Below, piece by piece: positions 43,522-52,767 of a DNA stretch of 64,000 nucleotides. Both the position numbers and the translations under genes were made by a program. The DNA is taken from contig CP102060.1 of assembly GCA_024579835.1 (NCBI GenBank), positions 3,261,558-3,325,557 on the forward strand. The letters run 5' to 3'. The notes under the pieces are model-generated. The model saw only the letters and a program-made list of their open reading frames with translations. It was not told the origin of the DNA and searched no databases. Numbering within the stretch: position 1 is the stretch's first letter; each line of letters starts with the position of its first letter. Source of the DNA: Clostridiaceae bacterium HFYG-1003. Lineage in GTDB: Bacteria; Bacillota; Clostridia; Clostridiales; Clostridiaceae.

Positions 43522-45230
43522 TGAACAGACAGTTACTCAAGGTAGCTTCTATCGTCTCCACCCTGACCATCACCGCATCCCTTCTGGCAGCCTGTACGCC
43601 GGCGGGCAACAACACCACCGCAGCAAACACCGGAACCACGACTCCGGGAACCACCACAGGTTCCATCGTCAAGTACAACCTCGGGGCTGACCCCAAGACT
43701 CTGGATCCCGCGCTCAATACCGCGGTGGATGGCGGAACCGTCCTGCAGAACCTCTACGAGGGTCTCATGAAGACGGACGAAAACGACCAGCCGATCGCCG
43801 GTATGGCAGCATCCCATGAAGTCTCGGCAGACAAACTTGTTTATACCTTTAAACTCAGAGACGCCAAGTGGTCGGATGGACAGCCGGTCAAAGCCGGAGA
43901 CTTTGCTTACGCATGGTTCCGTGCTCTGGATCCGAATACCAAGCCCGCCGCTTCTGAATATTCCTACCAGCTGTTCTATATTAAGAACGCTGAGAAATTC
44001 AACAAGGGAGAAGCTAAGAAAGAAGATGTCGGCATCGAAGTCGTTGACGACAAGACTCTGAAAGTAACCCTGGAAGCTCCCTGTGCCTATTTCCTGGCGC
44101 TGATGGCATTCCCGACCTACTTCCCGGTACGCCAGGACATGGTCGAAAAAGATGTCAACCTCTGGTGGGACAAGAAGGAAACCCATGTTTCCAACGGACC
44201 ATTCAAGTTTGAATCCCACGCTCAGAAAGCAACCCTCGTGCTGAAGAAGAACGAGAACTACTACAACGCAGCCAATGTAAAGCTTGATACCATTGAAATG
44301 CACCTGACCGATGACGCCCAGACGTATCTGGCTGCCTTCAAAAAGGGTGAAGTTGACATGATCGAGTCCCCCCCACCACAGGACATCCCGGCCATGATCA
44401 AGGATGGCACCGCGAAAGTTCTGCCTTACCTGGGAACTTACTTCTATGTCATCAACATGAGACCGGAACTGAAAGAAAAGAACGCCGCTGTCTATGAAGC
44501 GCTGAACAAGCCGCAGGTTCGCCGGGCTCTGGCACTGGCCATCAACAAACAGCAGATCGTAGACAACGTCTCCATGGGACAGCAGATCCCGGCCTGGGGC
44601 TATGTGCCAATGGGCATCAAGGATGACAAGGGAAATAACTTTGCCGAAGCCAAGAAATACCTCGACAAGGCAGAAGGCGACATCGCCGAAGCCAAGAAAC
44701 TGCTTGGCGAAGCCGGCTATCCGGATGGAAAAGGCTTCCCTACCATCACTCTGAAATACAACAACAGCACCGGACATCAGAACATCGCAGTTGCAGTACA
44801 GGCTATGTGGAAACAGAACCTGGGCATCGATGTACAGCTGGCCAACGAAGAGTGGGCTGTATTCCAGACTTCCCGTATCAACGGCGACTATGAAATCGCA
44901 AGACACGGCTGGATCGCGGACTACAATGACCCCATGACATTCCTTGACATGTGGGTATCCGGACAGGACAACGTTGCCATCTGGGGCAACAACGACGCTC
45001 ATTACGACAATCCGGAGTATGACAAGCTCATCGCTTCAGCCAAGATTGAACTTGACGCGGCAAAACGGACACAGATGCTGCATGACGCCGAGGCTCTTCT
45101 GATGAACGACCTCCCGATCATCCCCATCTACTTCTACACCAACGTCGTAGCCTACAAGGATTACGTCAAGGGTGTCAGAAAGTCCCCGCTGGGCTTCCTG
45201 TTCTTTGAGAATGCATCCATCCAGAAATAA
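43521..45230 (+). CDS. oppA: Peptide ABC transporter substrate-binding lipoprotein (OppA type)
   Basis: 569 residues. A lipoprotein signal ends at the lipobox LLAAC with Cys25. The mature part is an SBP_bac_5 domain starting LGADPKTLDPALNTAVDGGT and containing KWSDGQPVKAGDFAYAWFR. It binds oligopeptides outside the cell. Start and stop of oppF share one base (TAATG) and AAGGAGG precedes the ATG. The transporter would feed the fermentation pathways encoded nearby. Confidence 0.93.
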   Translation: MNRQLLKVASIVSTLTITASLLAACTPAGNNTTAANTGTTTPGTTTGSIVKYNLGADPKTLDPALNTAVDGGTVLQNLYEGLMKTDENDQPIAGMAASHEVSADKLVYTFKLRDAKWSDGQPVKAGDFAYAWFRALDPNTKPAASEYSYQLFYIKNAEKFNKGEAKKEDVGIEVVDDKTLKVTLEAPCAYFLALMAFPTYFPVRQDMVEKDVNLWWDKKETHVSNGPFKFESHAQKATLVLKKNENYYNAANVKLDTIEMHLTDDAQTYLAAFKKGEVDMIESPPPQDIPAMIKDGTAKVLPYLGTYFYVINMRPELKEKNAAVYEALNKPQVRRALALAINKQQIVDNVSMGQQIPAWGYVPMGIKDDKGNNFAEAKKYLDKAEGDIAEAKKLLGEAGYPDGKGFPTITLKYNNSTGHQNIAVAVQAMWKQNLGIDVQLANEEWAVFQTSRINGDYEIARHGWIADYNDPMTFLDMWVSGQDNVAIWGNNDAHYDNPEYDKLIASAKIELDAAKRTQMLHDAEALLMNDLPIIPIYFYTNVVAYKDYVKGVRKSPLGFLFFENASIQK

Positions 45231-45240
45231 TCAAACACTC

Positions 45241-45269
45241 AAAAGGCTCCCGCTTCGGGGGCCTTTTTT
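45241..45269 (+). terminator. Terminator of the opp operon
   Basis: AAAAGGCTCCC-GCTTC-GGGGGCCTTTTTT, a strong stem with a T tract, 10 bp after the stop. Confidence 0.85.
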
Positions 45270-45281
45270 CCATGGACTCCA

Positions 45282-45321
45282 CTCCGTGACCCCCTGATTT
45301 TTTAAACCGGGGGTCACGGAG
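45282..45321. promoter_or_regulatory. Perfect 13-bp inverted repeat upstream of the AIM24 gene
   Basis: CTCCGTGACCCCC (45282-45294 with flank) and GGGGGTCACGGAG (45309-45321) around a T-rich 14-bp loop. A TATAAT box lies 15 bp beyond at 45336-45341, so the right arm overlaps the -35 region. It may be an operator, or a second terminator that lacks its T tail. Confidence 0.55.
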
Positions 45322-45396
45322 CGCCCGGATGGGGATATAATGGAATCAATGGGCTGTCCGATCCGGGCTGCCTGACTAGATCAGAGGAGGAACGGC

Positions 45397-46248
45397 ATGA
45401 AAACCAATATCAATATTTCCAACGCCCTGACCCTGTTGTCTGAAATGGAGAGTTCATCCGCTAAATTCCAAATTCTGGAGTATGATGACCTGCAGGGGTC
45501 TTCGGATTTGTCCAGCGCGTTTATGCTTAGCTATATGCGCAGTGCCAACATAAAATTGCGGCAGGTGAAAATCTCCCTGCATGATTCGTCGGTGTTTGTG
45601 GAGAGCGGCGCGCTGTCCTTTATGCGGGGCAACCTGGATGCCTCCTCCAATGTGGGCGGTCCGGGCGGCCTGGTCAAAAAGTTCATCAGCTCGACGCTGA
45701 CCGGAGAGCATGTCATCAAGCCGCTCTTTTCAGGCACCGGAGAAGTGCTTCTGGAACCTTCCTTCAACCACTATGTGCTGCTTTCCCTGGAGGAAGGCGA
45801 GGAAGTCATTGTAGATGACCGGATGTTCTTTGCGGCGGAGGGAACCGTGACATTGGGTGCCAAAGCCATCCGCAGCATTTCCGGAGCCGTTCTGGGCCGG
45901 GAGACTCTCTTCCAGACCAGCCTGAAGGGCCCGGGCATCGCGGTTTTGGAAGTGCCCGTACCGGAACAGGAGATCTTCAAGTACAAGCTCAATAATGATA
46001 CGCTGAAAGTCGATGGCAATATTGCCTTCCTGCGCAGCGGAACCATTGATTTTACCGTGGAGCGCTCCACCAGCACCCTGGTGGGAACCGCCGTGGCCGG
46101 AGAAGGCTTCCTGCACGTGTATCGGGGTACCGGCGAAGTCTGGCTGATGCAGACCAAGCAGGTCTATGATCAGATCCGGGAGCTGGACAATCCCTTCTTC
46201 CGCCGCCGCGAAACCGAAGGCATGCTGGAAACCCAGGATAAGAACTGA
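45397..46248 (+). CDS. AIM24 family protein
   Basis: 283 residues rich in beta strands, with a long glycine-containing middle (SNVGGPGGLVKKFISSTLTGEHVIKPLFSGTGEVLLEP) that is typical of AIM24 (PF01987, TIGR00266-like) proteins. The fold is a beta-roll and its biochemical role is unknown. CAGAGGAGG precedes the ATG. It is probably monocistronic. Confidence 0.82.
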   Translation: MKTNINISNALTLLSEMESSSAKFQILEYDDLQGSSDLSSAFMLSYMRSANIKLRQVKISLHDSSVFVESGALSFMRGNLDASSNVGGPGGLVKKFISSTLTGEHVIKPLFSGTGEVLLEPSFNHYVLLSLEEGEEVIVDDRMFFAAEGTVTLGAKAIRSISGAVLGRETLFQTSLKGPGIAVLEVPVPEQEIFKYKLNNDTLKVDGNIAFLRSGTIDFTVERSTSTLVGTAVAGEGFLHVYRGTGEVWLMQTKQVYDQIRELDNPFFRRRETEGMLETQDKN

Positions 46249-46450
46249 TCCGCTGATCTGAGACTGGATTAGCCGGCATCATTCAGATTCCCTGCCGTCA
46301 GGACGCTGGATTAGCCGTGAAACAAGTGGCCGGCCACAAAGCGGATCCTTGGAAGAAGCGGAAAAATGACAGGTCAAACTGAAGTATAGGATTCTCGTTG
46401 GCTTTAGGGTAAAATGAGAATATTAGTTTATAAAACACGAGGTAGTGAAA

Positions 46451-47797
46451 ATGACAAGAATATTTGGAACGGACGGTGTCCGCGGCATCGCGAACGAGGA
46501 GCTGACCCCGGAGCTGGCGTTTCAGCTGGGTAAGGCCGGCGCCTTTGTCCTGACGGAGGGCGCGCATAAGCCGACCATCCTGGTGGGCAAGGATACCCGG
46601 ATTTCCGGAGACATGCTGGAAGCTGCCATGATGGCAGGGATCCTGTCGGCGGGTGCCAATGTGATCCCGGTCGGCGTGATTCCGACTCCGGCCATCGCTT
46701 ATCTGACCAGAAAGTATAAGGCGGATGCCGGGGTAATGATCTCTGCGTCCCATAATCCGGTAGAATTCAACGGCATTAAGTTTTTTGACCAGAACGGACT
46801 CAAGCTCAGTGACCGCATTGAGGATCAGATTCAGGCAATCATCGAAAACAAGCTCGAGGGTACGCCTGCCCCGACCGGGGGCGGACTTGGCCGGATCATC
46901 CACGAAACCTCAGCCGAGGCTGAATACGTGGAATTCGCCGCCGGCACGCTGGAGAATGATCTGCGCGGCCTGAGAGTTGCAGTGGACTGCGCCAACGGCG
47001 CGGCTTCCCGGGTAGCGGTCAGCGCGCTGCGCAAGCTGGGTGCCGAAGTCTATGTAATCAACGACAATCCGGACGGTCTGAATATCAACAAGGACTGCGG
47101 CTCGACCCACATGGATGAGCTTAAGCACTACGTCGTGGAGAAAAACTGCGATCTGGGCCTGGCCTTCGACGGCGATGCCGACCGCTGCCTGGCGGTGGAT
47201 GAAGCCGGACGCATCGTCAACGGCGATTTCATCATGCTGATCTGCGCGCTGGATCTGAAACGCCGCGGCAAACTCCATGACGATACCCTGGTGGTCACGG
47301 TCATGAGCAACCTGGGACTGAAGCTGGCCTGTGAAGCCCACGGCGTAAAAATCGAGCAGACCAAGGTCGGTGACCGTTACGTCCTGGAGAACATGATCCG
47401 CAACCAGTATTCCCTGGGCGGCGAGCAATCCGGCCATGTCATTTTCCTGGAACACAACACCACCGGCGACGGTCTTGTCACCGGCCTGGCGCTGGCGTCC
47501 ATCGTCCACGAGACGGGACAGAAGCTGTCCGAACTGGCCGGTGTCATGAAAGAGCTGCCCCAGGTGCTGGTCAATGTCCGGGTCCGGGCGGATAAGAAAA
47601 CCATTCATGAATCGGACCCCCAGGTCATAGAGAAAATCAGGGAAATGGAAGCGGTCCTCCACGGACAGGGCCGGGTTCTGATTCGTCCTTCCGGAACCGA
47701 ACCGCTGCTGCGGATTATGCTGGAAGGGGAGGACCAGTCCGAGATCGACCGCATGGCTCACGAGCTGGCGGACCTGATCAAGGCAAAGTGCAAATAA
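46451..47797 (+). CDS. glmM: Phosphoglucosamine mutase
   Basis: 448 residues converting glucosamine-6-phosphate to glucosamine-1-phosphate for cell-wall synthesis. The N-terminal [10 protein letters not shown], phosphoserine Ser100 in ISASHNP, metal loop DGDADR, sugar loop GGEQSGH and C-terminal [16 protein letters not shown] are all present. GAGGTAG lies seven bases before the ATG. A GTG two codons earlier is an alternative. TTGGCT-17-TATTAG at 46398-46426 is a plausible promoter. It is not adjacent to cdaA-cdaR as usual. Confidence 0.95.
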   Translation: MTRIFGTDGVRGIANEELTPELAFQLGKAGAFVLTEGAHKPTILVGKDTRISGDMLEAAMMAGILSAGANVIPVGVIPTPAIAYLTRKYKADAGVMISASHNPVEFNGIKFFDQNGLKLSDRIEDQIQAIIENKLEGTPAPTGGGLGRIIHETSAEAEYVEFAAGTLENDLRGLRVAVDCANGAASRVAVSALRKLGAEVYVINDNPDGLNINKDCGSTHMDELKHYVVEKNCDLGLAFDGDADRCLAVDEAGRIVNGDFIMLICALDLKRRGKLHDDTLVVTVMSNLGLKLACEAHGVKIEQTKVGDRYVLENMIRNQYSLGGEQSGHVIFLEHNTTGDGLVTGLALASIVHETGQKLSELAGVMKELPQVLVNVRVRADKKTIHESDPQVIEKIREMEAVLHGQGRVLIRPSGTEPLLRIMLEGEDQSEIDRMAHELADLIKAKCK

Positions 47798-47897
47798 AGC
47801 GGTTCCCATCAGCTGGCAGCCGGTTACAAGAACCGGAGAGCAGCTTTCCGTACGGAGCGAATGAACTCAGTCGAACCAAAAAACTGAAGGAAACTTG

Positions 47898-47942
47898 AAA
47901 ATGCCCTGGTGCCGACAATCCATCGGCACCAGGGCATTTTTT
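47898..47942 (+). terminator. Terminator of glmM
   Basis: AAAATGCCCTGGTGCCGA with its exact complement (18 bp), a 7-nt loop and TTTTTT. The A tract on the other side lets it serve the convergent minus-strand gene too. Confidence 0.85.
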
Positions 47943-47980
47943 AGCGGAATGATCCGGAAGTGGTTTGAGGAGCAGCAGGA

Positions 47981-48928
47981 TCAGCGAAGAATCGAAGCCC
48001 CCATGCGGCGATAGGTATGGCGGCGGCCCCGGATCGCCAGGGACAGAGCCATGATATTCTCCGGTGGGGCCATGCCGCCCGGTCCGGCGTCTCCGATGTG
48101 CTGGAGATCCGCTCCGGCCATTTTGGACATCAGCGCGATCTGTTCGATGACCTGAGGACCGGCTCCCTCCTGGGAGGTTCCGATGCCGGTCATGGCGAGG
48201 CCGCCGCGTTGATGAATCAGTCGGATCAGGTCGGTAACCACGCTGAGCGTGAACCCCGGGACCGTTCCCGGCGCCGGCAGGAGCAGAATGTCAGCCCCGG
48301 CCTCAAGATAGGATTCGACAAAGGTGTCCGTGAGGACGGAATCGGTTCCGGCGCAGTGCATTTTTCCGGCGACGATTACCATTTGCTCCCCGAGGATCGA
48401 GCGGGCCTGACGGATGCCTTCAAGGATCTGTCGTTCAGTCACGCCCGTTCCCGGATTGCCTGTGATCACCAGGCAGTCAAAGCCCTGGTCCCGGATATAC
48501 TCCAGATTGGACTGGTTCAGGGCATGACCCGAAGGAACGTCGGATCCGGGTGGAACCGGTTCCAGATTCAGTCCCAGCGGACGCCCGATCAGCCGGCGCA
48601 GGGAGCGGATATAGTCGGGATTCTGTCGGTTCAACAGCGTCTGGCGGGCAATGTGGCTGGCATAATCTTCCAGACTCGAGAGCGTAGCATTGCCGTCATC
48701 CAGCCCAAACACAAAGGGGCGTTCACAATGAAAGCGGTTGAGCAGGATCAAATCGGCTCCGAATGCCCCCGCCAGTTCGGGATTGGAAACTCCGTCCGTC
48801 AGCGGCTGAGACATAACCAGCGTTTCTGCCACCACGGTACGGCCTTCCGATGTCCGAATCAGCCCAAGCAGCGCTGCCTTATCCAAACTCTCCAGATCAG
48901 ACCCATTAAGATCGAAGATTCGTTTCAT
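47981..48928 (-). CDS. TIM-barrel-like protein of unknown function (DUF7916-like)
   Basis: 315 residues. Alternating strands and helices such as ADILLLPAPGTVPGF, GLAMTGIGTSQEGAGPQVIEQI and ADLQHIGDAGPGGM suggest a TIM barrel. NRFHCERPFVFGLD and IVAGKMHCAGTDSV carry possible active-site Cys/His. Relatives have been labelled haloacid-dehalogenase-like, without the HAD motifs, and I think that label is wrong. AAAGGAGAAATC precedes the ATG chosen. The longer frame to 48994 has no ribosome site. Confidence 0.65.
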   Translation of the reverse strand: MKRIFDLNGSDLESLDKAALLGLIRTSEGRTVVAETLVMSQPLTDGVSNPELAGAFGADLILLNRFHCERPFVFGLDDGNATLSSLEDYASHIARQTLLNRQNPDYIRSLRRLIGRPLGLNLEPVPPGSDVPSGHALNQSNLEYIRDQGFDCLVITGNPGTGVTERQILEGIRQARSILGEQMVIVAGKMHCAGTDSVLTDTFVESYLEAGADILLLPAPGTVPGFTLSVVTDLIRLIHQRGGLAMTGIGTSQEGAGPQVIEQIALMSKMAGADLQHIGDAGPGGMAPPENIMALSLAIRGRRHTYRRMGASILR

Positions 48929-49459
48929 GATTTCTCCTTTTACCCGGCCCTTCCGGTGAGTCGACGGGTATGGCGTAGGGACTGCCCCCATCACCTGTTA
49001 CCTCAATTATAGCTGACGATTGGACCCAAAGGTGCGCAGCTGCCGGAGTTTCCTTCGGGATCTTATCGGGTACAAAACAACACCGGAAGCTGATCCTCCG
49101 ATCTGTCTGGATGAGTCCGGCAGCATTGATGAGTCCCTCCGCGTGGATGAATCTGTCGATCGTAATTCAGGTCAGGATCGATGAGTTCATTCTTTTTGAC
49201 TCCTCGAAATCAAAAGATAATCGGGTCTCCCTGCATTCCCATGCAGCGAGACGGTTTTTCAGCCGAGACTGCAGCTGAATGGGCTGAAAAATCATAATTC
49301 AGAGACGGAATCCATTTCCGACTAATTAAGCCGGAGCTGCATTTTTCCTTGGAAAATATGCAATTCATAATTAAACGTTAACTATCTGTATCTTTTATGT
49401 GAACAAGCTTATAATATAGTCAAAGCAAGCAATATCAAGGGTTGAAAGAAGGTGAGACC
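48929..49459. other. Spacer with repeats and inverted repeats
   Basis: No gene found. It contains three 18-bp repeats starting GATGARTC (49110-49163), an inverted repeat TTTTTCAGCC/GGCTGAAAAA (49254-49289), a smaller one (GCATTTTTCC/GGAAAATATGC, about 49338-49362) and a TATAAT at 49410-49415 that probably serves the next gene. Confidence 0.5.
49110..49163. repeat. 18-bp direct repeat, three copies
   Basis: GATGAGTCC begins at 49110 and 49128 and GATGAATCT at 49146, exactly 18 bp apart. Confidence 0.65.
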
Positions 49460-49936
49460 ATGGCCATTGAATCTGCGATCGGGATACAGCTGGTTCCAGC
49501 GGATGAAAAAATGAAAGACAACTTAATCCAGGAACTGTCACTGCGGCAGGGATCCGATCAGATCACCCGGATCGAGCAAACGCTTCAGGAAGCCGATGCC
49601 CAGATCTTTCTGGTCTATGATCCGCGTTTCACCACTGTTCTGGGATATGCCGCCGTACGAACCTATGAACGAATCGATCGGGCCAAAGAAATCATTCTCT
49701 GGCTGGAGGAAACAGCCTGCGGAGCAGAATACTTTCTGGAAACTTTGCGTGATCTGATCCGGTGGATTGGCCGGGGCGGCAAAACCGAGCAGGTCGTTCT
49801 GCGCATTGAAGACAACAAGTCGGTACTGATTCAGTCAGCCAAGTCCATTGGCTTTGTCGTGGAAGGGATCTATATCAGCAATCAGTTTCTCAAAGGGGAG
49901 TTCAGTTTTTACTCGGTTTATACCTGTCACCTGTGA
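49460..49936 (+). CDS. Possible GNAT-fold acetyltransferase
   Basis: 158 residues. QIFLVYDPRFTTVLGYAAVRTY and the C-terminal VVLRIEDNKSVLIQSAKSIGFVVEGIY resemble GNAT beta4 and beta5 regions (N-x-x-x-x-x-x-x-x-x-GF), but the acetyl-CoA loop is weak. Function unknown. GAAGGTGAG precedes the ATG. The gene is alone between its own promoter and a shared terminator. Confidence 0.55.
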   Translation: MAIESAIGIQLVPADEKMKDNLIQELSLRQGSDQITRIEQTLQEADAQIFLVYDPRFTTVLGYAAVRTYERIDRAKEIILWLEETACGAEYFLETLRDLIRWIGRGGKTEQVVLRIEDNKSVLIQSAKSIGFVVEGIYISNQFLKGEFSFYSVYTCHL

Positions 49937-50015
49937 ATCGCTGCCGGGAATCAACGGCCGACGGATCAAACGCCCATTCAGTACCCGGAATGAACCTATA
50001 CGAAATACATAGCAA

Positions 50016-50053
50016 GAAGAGACCGTAAACCAGGGGTTTACGGTCTCTTCTTT
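50016..50053. terminator. Bidirectional terminator between convergent genes
   Basis: GAAGAGACCGTAAAC-CAGGG-GTTTACGGTCTCTTC followed by TTT. A perfect 15-bp stem that can serve the GNAT-like gene (plus) and the EamA transporter (minus). Confidence 0.75.
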
Positions 50054-50105
50054 GACTGCGGCGAACCAGGGGGCTTCCTTCCGCAAATCGGAGGTTCCAT
50101 GCTCA

Positions 50106-50996
50106 TTACACCAGAAACAGGATGGCGACGCCGAGGACACCGACCAGGGCTCCGATGATTTCGTTAAGTTTGATCTTTTCCTTGAGAATAAAGACCGAGA
50201 TGGGAATGATCAGAATGGGCGTCAGTCCCATCAGAGTGGAGGCAATGGCAGTCGACGTGTGCTTGACGGCCATGAGGGAGAGAGAAACGCCCAGTACCGG
50301 ACCGAAGATCGAGCCGATGGTGATTCGTCCCATGACATGGCGCAGGCGCAGTGTCTGAAAGAAGGCTTCCCATTTCTTGTAGAGGGTCAGAACGATGATG
50401 AACCCGAGGATTCCGGCGAAGATTCGTACCTGGGTGGCAACAAAGGGATTGAGGTCGCGGACACCCATTTTGGAAAAAATCAGGCCCAGCGCCTGGCCGA
50501 CGGCTCCGAGAAACGCGAAGATCAGTCCTTTCCAGGAATGTTTCACCACGAGTTTTTTGCCTTGGTCGCCTCGTCCCAGAATGACGATGGCGATGCCAAG
50601 TACCGTGACCAGCATGCCGATGACCTGCATGAGTCCGAGGGTTTCGCCCAGGAACAAGTAGCTCAGGATGGCGGTCAGAGGGGGTGCCAGCGCCATGATC
50701 AGCATGGAGATGCGGGCGCCGATTTCGATGAAGGCCTGGAACAGGAACACATCCCCCAGAACAAAGCCGATCAGCCCGGAAATAAACAGAATGCCAAAGC
50801 TTTGCGGGGTCATGTTAATGTTTTGGTATCCCCCGGTAATGATCAGGTTGATGACTGAAATGATCACAAAAGACAAAACCAGCCGCATCAGATTCAATAC
50901 CAGGGATCCCACCCGCTTGCCGGCATATTCAAACGAGAGCGAGGACCCTACCCAACAGGCCGCGGTCAGAAGCGCGGCGATTTCACCGATATACAT
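50106..50996 (-). CDS. EamA/DMT-family transporter
   Basis: 296 residues with ten hydrophobic segments in two homologous halves (EamA repeats): GEIAALLTAACWVGSSLSFEY starts the first and KGLIFAFLGAVGQALGLIFSK the second. Each half has a late motif of the type PPLTAILSYLFLGE and TPILIIPISVFILKE. The family exports or imports metabolites such as amino acids. The substrate is not predictable. AAGGATGG lies upstream of the ATG. Confidence 0.88.
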   Translation of the reverse strand: MYIGEIAALLTAACWVGSSLSFEYAGKRVGSLVLNLMRLVLSFVIISVINLIITGGYQNINMTPQSFGILFISGLIGFVLGDVFLFQAFIEIGARISMLIMALAPPLTAILSYLFLGETLGLMQVIGMLVTVLGIAIVILGRGDQGKKLVVKHSWKGLIFAFLGAVGQALGLIFSKMGVRDLNPFVATQVRIFAGILGFIIVLTLYKKWEAFFQTLRLRHVMGRITIGSIFGPVLGVSLSLMAVKHTSTAIASTLMGLTPILIIPISVFILKEKIKLNEIIGALVGVLGVAILFLV

Positions 50997-51146
50997 GTTG
51001 TACCATCCTTGAAGAATCAATATGCTTTATCCTATCATATTTCCTGCGGCTGCATTTCACCGGCCGTACAGTTTTTTCGTCATATCAGACAGTTTTTGCA
51101 CGAAGAACGTCCGGTCAGGTGACACCACAAGGAATTTTTGCTACAG

Positions 51147-51174
51147 TGCAATAAAATGATGAACTCATGCGTTA
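51147..51174 (+). promoter_or_regulatory. Presumed ECF-sigma promoter of the sigma factor gene
   Basis: TGCAATAAAATGA, 11 bases, then GTTATCC. The same 13-mer, the same 11-base gap and GTTAACC precede the PepSY gene (52703-52733). This suggests autoregulation by the encoded sigma factor. Confidence 0.65.
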
Positions 51175-51196
51175 TCCGTTCAGAAGGAGTTATGCC

Positions 51197-51790
51197 ATGC
51201 TTTTGTTTACTTTTGTTCTGGCCCCGGAGCCAGTCCGGATCCAAAGGGATCCTCCCATTGATATCGATGAAGATCTGTTCCGGCGGATCGGGCAGAATGA
51301 CATGGGCGCGCTGGATCAGCTGTATCACCAGACCGAGCGGACCCTGTACGCCTTCAATGTGTCGCTGACCAGAGATCATGATGCTGCGGTGGAACTGCTG
51401 CAGGATACCTATCTGAAGGTTATGTCGGCGGCGCATCTCTACCAGCCTATGGGGAAACCCCTGGCCTGGCTGTTTACGATTGCCAAGAACCTGTATTACA
51501 GTAAATACCGCAAAGAGAGCCGGGTGATTCAGCTCGAGCCCGAGCTGATTGCCAATGATCAGCGCTTCTCCTATGTCACGGATGCCGAAGACAAGCTTGT
51601 CCTGGAAACGGTTCTGAAGCGGCTGACGGAGGAAGAGCGGGAAATCGTGATGCTGCATGCAGTATCCGGCATGAAGCATCAGGAAATTGCCGACAGTCTG
51701 GGACTGAAGCTGTCGACAACACTGTCCAAATATCGCCGGGCACTGGAAAAACTGAGAACTTATCTGGAGGAGAAGGGGGTCAGATCATGA
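51197..51790 (+). CDS. ECF-type RNA polymerase sigma factor
   Basis: 197 residues. Region 2 is visible as LYHQTERTLYAFNVSLTRDHDAAVELLQDTYLKVM and GKPLAWLFTIAKNLYYSKYRKESR. Region 4 is LKRLTEEEREIVMLHAVSGMKHQEIADSLGLKLSTTLSKYRRAL. I use the ATG at 51197, which has AAGGAG seven bases before. An earlier in-frame ATG (51167) lies in the promoter motif. Its stop overlaps the next gene by four bases (ATGA), the usual sigma/anti-sigma coupling. Confidence 0.9.
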   Translation: MLLFTFVLAPEPVRIQRDPPIDIDEDLFRRIGQNDMGALDQLYHQTERTLYAFNVSLTRDHDAAVELLQDTYLKVMSAAHLYQPMGKPLAWLFTIAKNLYYSKYRKESRVIQLEPELIANDQRFSYVTDAEDKLVLETVLKRLTEEEREIVMLHAVSGMKHQEIADSLGLKLSTTLSKYRRALEKLRTYLEEKGVRS

Positions 51791-52656
51791 CGGAAAAAGA
51801 AATACTCAAACGACTTAAAGAGACGGTTGATCAAGCTCCGATCAATGTCCTGGATGAGCTCCGGCAGCGTCCGGTAGAAAAAATGACAGCACATGATGAC
51901 ATCACAAGGCAAGTCCGCAAAGGATCCGCTTTGAAGCGGCTGATTCCGTTCACACTGGCTTCCGCCGCGATGATCGGACTGATCTTTCAGTGGCAGAGCC
52001 AGTATGTCTGGGCAGACAGTCAGGTATACTATGACATCAATCCCAGCATTGTGGTAACTACTAATAAAATGGAACAGGTTATCCGAATGGAAGGCATCAA
52101 TCCGGATGCCGCGCAAATTGTCCAAGGCATTGAATATCGGGGGAAATCCCTGGAGGAAGTGACGGGCGAGCTGATGGATCAGCTGCTGGAAAAAAAATAT
52201 CTGACGCAGACCGAGAAATATATTTTGCTGTCCGTATACAACCGCCGGGAAGGCGTGGCCAGGGAGCAGAAGCAGAAGCTGGATCAGCTCATCCATCAGC
52301 ATCTGCAGGGTAAGCAGATCAAGCCGGTTGTTCTGGTTCAGGAGATCCAATCACTGGATGAGGAGATCCTGGATGAACTCGATGATTCAGAAGGCAAGGC
52401 TACCTTGATCCGCAAGCTGATCGAGCAGGCGCCAAAGCTGCAGCCCGGGGTACTGAAGGACATGTCGGTCCATGATCTGGTCAAGATGGCGAAAGCACTT
52501 AATGTGGATCTTCATCAACTGTTTGAAAGTCAGGATTTTGACGAAATCGATGATGATGACCTGTATGACGACGATGATGACGACAACGACGACAACGACG
52601 ATGACGACGACGACGACAATGACCACAACGACGACGACGATGACAATGAGGATTAG
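51787..52656 (+). CDS. RsgI-like membrane anti-sigma factor with Asp-rich C-terminus
   Basis: 289 residues. The cytoplasmic part (1-49) could bind the sigma factor. One transmembrane helix (about 51-69) is followed by YYDINPSIVVTTNKMEQVI (about 81-99) and then a GIEYRGKSLEEV...ILLSVYN helical part, resembling the periplasmic PRD/RsgI domain. The last ~37 residues are almost only Asp with some Asn, Glu and His. Position and overlap support an anti-sigma role. The acidic tail suggests cation or surface sensing and is unusual. Confidence 0.75.
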   Translation: MTEKEILKRLKETVDQAPINVLDELRQRPVEKMTAHDDITRQVRKGSALKRLIPFTLASAAMIGLIFQWQSQYVWADSQVYYDINPSIVVTTNKMEQVIRMEGINPDAAQIVQGIEYRGKSLEEVTGELMDQLLEKKYLTQTEKYILLSVYNRREGVAREQKQKLDQLIHQHLQGKQIKPVVLVQEIQSLDEEILDELDDSEGKATLIRKLIEQAPKLQPGVLKDMSVHDLVKMAKALNVDLHQLFESQDFDEIDDDDLYDDDDDDNDDNDDDDDDDNDHNDDDDDNED

Positions 52657-52702
52657 AAAAAAGATGGGGACTCAGCGGTAAGAAAAAAAGTTTTGGATCT
52701 GA

Positions 52703-52733
52703 TGCAATAAAATGAGATGCTCCGGAGTTAACC
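52703..52733 (+). promoter_or_regulatory. Presumed ECF-sigma promoter of the PepSY gene
   Basis: TGCAATAAAATGA-N11-GTTAACC, matching the element before the sigma gene. It lies in the 111-bp gap after the anti-sigma gene, so the PepSY gene can be transcribed on its own as a target. Confidence 0.65.
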
Positions 52734-52767
52734 AGGTAACAAATCAAATACCTGGGAGGGATATCTA

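Noticed and set aside
43533-45002. 489-codon minus-strand open frame opposite oppA
   Set aside because: Antisense to a clear lipoprotein gene with signal and operon context. No independent support.
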